From positions 1 to 24,490 of the forward strand of contig CAXAVH010000034.1 of assembly GCA_963972105.1 (NCBI GenBank): DNA of 24,490 nucleotides. The letters are read 5' to 3'. The position numbers and the translations under genes were made by a program. Position 1 is the stretch's first letter, and every line of letters starts with the position of its first letter. The notes under the pieces are model-generated. The model was not told the DNA's origin and did no database searches. It saw only the letters and a program-made list of their open reading frames with translations. The DNA is from NZQO01 sp002693605 (GTDB taxonomy: Bacteria; Bacteroidota; Bacteroidia; Flavobacteriales; Flavobacteriaceae). Below are positions 22,257-24,490 of the stretch, piece after piece.

Positions 22257-23420
22257 TCAAGTTGTTTGATACGATGATTTTGCGTGTACCGCTCGTGCGA
22301 ATTGCATAGCGAGATCGGAAAAAATGAGTTTTGCGCTTCCGTTACGTTCCACGTGATAGATTGCCTCTTCAATTGCGGCAGTATATTTGAAAATATTTCC
22401 ATCGTGTACAAACGGAGCGAACTTATCGATGGAAAATGATTTGTCGTTCGATTCAAAATATACTAATTCCTTAGTGTTGTAGTTTGTTAACAATGCCTGT
22501 CTAATCGTTTCAAGGCAATAGCCTAGAAACGCCTTCTGCGGCTCGCGGCCAATGCTAGCAAGGGTGTCGCTCCAGGATACTAACTTTAGCGTCTCGTCCT
22601 TCTTTTTGCTTACCATATAGGCAATACGGAACAAAGTAATGAACCAAGTTTCAAAATCGGCATCGTTACCATCACTTTGCAACAATTTTAGTGCGCGGTG
22701 ATAATTACCCTGCGCCAACCGGCTTATTTTTGTAGCTGTTGCATTTTCCACATTCTCCTTTTCAATAAGGGCCTGTGCGATATCTACCTCGGCCAATAGC
22801 GGGAAATGGAGTGTCTGGCACCTTGATTTTATGGTTTCCAGTAGGCTATCTTCTTGCTCGGTCAGCAGAAGTAGTACCGTCTTATGTGGCGGTTCTTCAA
22901 TGAGCTTCAAAATTTTATTGGAACACTCGTTGTTCATACGGTCGGCCATCCACATTATCATAACCTTATAACCGCCTTCGTACGATTTTAACGAGAGGGT
23001 CTTAACGATATCTTGTGCTTCGCTTACGCCTATATTTCCCTGCTTGTTTTCCAGGCCGATAGATTGCATCCAATCTAATAAGCTGCCGTACGGATTATCT
23101 TGTATAAAATTTCGCCATTCAACCGAAAAGTCCTTCGAAATTGGATTTCGATGGTTCGAATTTCGCTTGGTAACAGGATAGACGAAATGAAGGTCGGGAT
23201 GCATCAGTTTGTCAACCTTCTGTTCGCTCACCTTACGAGCGTCACTGCCCGTTGGAAGGCCTAAGCACAGTAAGCTACGTGCATAGGCAATGGCCATGGG
23301 CAACAACCCCGTGCCAGTCTGGCCCACAAATAGCTGTGCGTGCGGTATCCGCTGGTTTTCCGCGGTGGTTTGCAGATGGTTCTTTAAGTGTTCTTGGCCT
23401 ATGATTTCTGAAAAATCCAT
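22257..23420 (-). CDS. holB: DNA polymerase III delta prime subunit
   Basis: Delta prime is the stator of the clamp loader that places the sliding clamp on DNA. The frame reaches a TTG at 23426, but the ATG at 23420 gives the typical MDFSEIIGQEHLKNHL start and 387 aa. The clamp-loader features are the RIPHAQLFVG segment, KVMIMWMADRMNNECSNKILKLIEEPP, and SRCQTLHFPL carrying the SRC motif. The P-loop position reads GQTGTGLLP and lacks the Lys, so ATP is probably not hydrolysed here, as expected for delta prime. Only one Cys (C52) is seen where many delta prime proteins bind zinc. The gene is divergent from pgk across 72 bp. Confidence 0.9.
   Translation of the reverse strand: MDFSEIIGQEHLKNHLQTTAENQRIPHAQLFVGQTGTGLLPMAIAYARSLLCLGLPTGSDARKVSEQKVDKLMHPDLHFVYPVTKRNSNHRNPISKDFSVEWRNFIQDNPYGSLLDWMQSIGLENKQGNIGVSEAQDIVKTLSLKSYEGGYKVMIMWMADRMNNECSNKILKLIEEPPHKTVLLLLTEQEDSLLETIKSRCQTLHFPLLAEVDIAQALIEKENVENATATKISRLAQGNYHRALKLLQSDGNDADFETWFITLFRIAYMVSKKKDETLKLVSWSDTLASIGREPQKAFLGYCLETIRQALLTNYNTKELVYFESNDKSFSIDKFAPFVHDGNIFKYTAAIEEAIYHVERNGSAKLIFSDLAMQFARAVHAKSSYQTT
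22345..22360. promoter_or_regulatory. Degenerate parS-like sequence inside holB
   Basis: CGTTCCACGTGATAGA matches the parS consensus at 13 of 16 positions and keeps the core TTCCACGTGA. It lies about 1.1 kb beyond site 2. It is within coding sequence, so it may be chance or a weak third ParB site. Confidence 0.3.
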
Positions 23421-23449
23421 ACGCAAAACTACACTTTTTTCCCTCCTTA

Positions 23450-23475
23450 TTGCCTATCAAAAACCCGTATATTTG
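23450..23475 (+). promoter_or_regulatory. Predicted promoter of pgk
   Basis: TATATTTG at 23468-23475 matches TAnnTTTG. TTG at 23450-23452 is 15 nt upstream, a little short of the usual 17 or more. The ATG is 17 nt downstream at 23493. Confidence 0.6.
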
Positions 23476-23492
23476 CAAGCTAACGCCATATT

Positions 23493-24490
23493 ATGAAAAC
23501 AGTAGACGATTTCAACTTCAAGGGAAAGAAAGCCTTAATACGCGTAGATTTCAACGTACCGCTGAACGATGCTTATGAGGTCACCGATGCCACTCGCATC
23601 GAGGCTGCCAAGCCAACCATCATCAAGATTTTGGAAGATGGGGGTAGCTGTGTCCTTATGTCGCATTTGGGAAGGCCAAAAAACAGGGAGCACGAATTTT
23701 CGCTCAAACATATCTTGGCCAAGGCAAGTGAAATACTGGGGGTTAATGTGCAGTTTGTCGATGATTGCGTGGGCGAGACAGCACAGAATGCCGTCAGCAA
23801 CCTTGCCAACGGAGAAATACTATTGCTCGAAAACCTGCGCTATCATGAAGAGGAGACTGCGGGTGATCGGAATTTCGCCGAGGCCCTTTCTAAACTGGGT
23901 GATATCTACGTGAACGACGCCTTTGGCACTGCGCACAGGGCACACGCGTCTACAGCGGTAATTGCCGATTTTTTCCCCGAGGAAAAATGCTTCGGATACC
24001 TTCTGGCTTCGGAAATCAAGAACGTTAACAAAGTTTTGCAACATAGTGAGACACCCGTATTGGCAATTATTGGCGGTGCGAAGGTTTCGTCGAAAATAAC
24101 CATTATCGAGAATATTCTGGACAAGATTGACCATCTCATCATTGGCGGCGGCATGGCGTTTACCTTCATCAAGGCACAGGGGGGCAAGATTGGCAGTTCC
24201 CTTGTTGAAGACGACAAACAAGAGCTTTCTCTGGAAATTTTGGACAAAGCCAAGGAGAAAGGTGTGCAGGTACATTTGCCAGTCGATGTTGTGGCGGCTA
24301 ACAGCTTTTCGGAATTTGCCAGTACCGAGATCGACGATGCCGATGCTATTCCCGAAGGCTGGATGGGGCTGGACGTGGGCCCCAAGACCAACGAGCAGTT
24401 TGCAAGTGTTATCTTAAAATCGAAGACGATACTGTGGAACGGTCCCGTGGGCGTTTTCGAAATGGAGCCTTTCGCCAAGGGTACTATCTC
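23493..24490 (+). CDS. pgk: Phosphoglycerate kinase, 3' end missing
   Basis: Pgk transfers phosphate between 1,3-bisphosphoglycerate and ADP in glycolysis and gluconeogenesis. The frame runs open to the right edge and gives 332 of the usual roughly 395 residues. The N-terminal substrate domain shows the signature KKALIRVDFNVP (12-23), SHLGRP (57-62), ENLRYHEEE (113-121) and NDAFGTAHRAHAST (141-154). The nucleotide domain shows IIGGAKVSSK (192-201), GGGMAFTF and ILWNGPVGVFE (313-323). The last nucleotide-binding stretch, including the GGGDT-type loop, lies beyond the window. A good -7 promoter element lies just upstream. Confidence 0.96.
   Translation, partial: MKTVDDFNFKGKKALIRVDFNVPLNDAYEVTDATRIEAAKPTIIKILEDGGSCVLMSHLGRPKNREHEFSLKHILAKASEILGVNVQFVDDCVGETAQNAVSNLANGEILLLENLRYHEEETAGDRNFAEALSKLGDIYVNDAFGTAHRAHASTAVIADFFPEEKCFGYLLASEIKNVNKVLQHSETPVLAIIGGAKVSSKITIIENILDKIDHLIIGGGMAFTFIKAQGGKIGSSLVEDDKQELSLEILDKAKEKGVQVHLPVDVVAANSFSEFASTEIDDADAIPEGWMGLDVGPKTNEQFASVILKSKTILWNGPVGVFEMEPFAKGTI

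Noticed and set aside
23820..24478. Two long overlapping minus-strand frames opposite pgk
   Set aside because: The plus strand encodes an unmistakable phosphoglycerate kinase through the whole stretch, and the minus-strand translations look random.

Overview
The window looks like chromosome from a marine-type member of the Flavobacteriaceae (Bacteroidetes). Three things support this. Most genes have strong Flavobacteriia flavour (DUF6327, a DUF4175 protein upstream of ybeY and mnmG, a DUF2007 protein, a PorT-like barrel ending in Phe). Shine-Dalgarno sites are weak. The Bacteroidetes promoter element TAnnTTTG recurs in front of at least seven genes. Almost everything is housekeeping; no IS element, prophage or CRISPR array was seen.

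Layout. 1-2101: the 3' part of an S41 (CtpA-like) protease, with an in-frame stop near the left edge, followed 2 nt later by a membrane di-iron fatty acid hydroxylase. 2161-3439: a small unrecognised protein converging on an ElaA-type acetyltransferase and rpiB. 3440-3969: a 530-bp AT-rich gap with inverted repeats and DnaA-box-like words. 3970-7366: a DUF2007 protein, divergent rnr (RNase R) and a LysE-type exporter, then tRNA-Cys(GCA) on the other strand. 7442-9707: folB and divergent glnS. 9909-10938: a three-gene operon (YtxH, holin-like membrane protein, DUF6327), converging through a bidirectional terminator on an SPFH/HIR-type protein (10993-11988). 12063-14248: an outer-membrane barrel converging on gltX. 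14286-15326: an AlkB-family hydroxylase. 15428-22120: a large membrane-anchored DUF4175 coiled-coil protein, ybeY, mnmG and a SAM methyltransferase. 22257-24490: holB (DNA polymerase III delta prime) and divergent, right-truncated pgk.

The most notable non-coding signal is a pair of 16-bp ParB (parS) site candidates flanking mnmG at 19318-19333 and 21233-21248. Each differs from the widely conserved parS consensus at one position; the first sits inside a perfect 22-bp palindrome. mnmG (gidA) is a classical origin-proximal gene, so the window is probably in the centromere-like, origin-proximal part of the chromosome. The 530-bp gap at 3440-3969 is a possible but unproven oriC candidate. Translation and RNA metabolism are well represented: two aminoacyl-tRNA synthetases, the tRNA modification enzyme MnmG, RNase R, the rRNA-processing enzyme YbeY and a tRNA gene.

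All calls come from reading the sequence and from memory of protein families; no database search was run.
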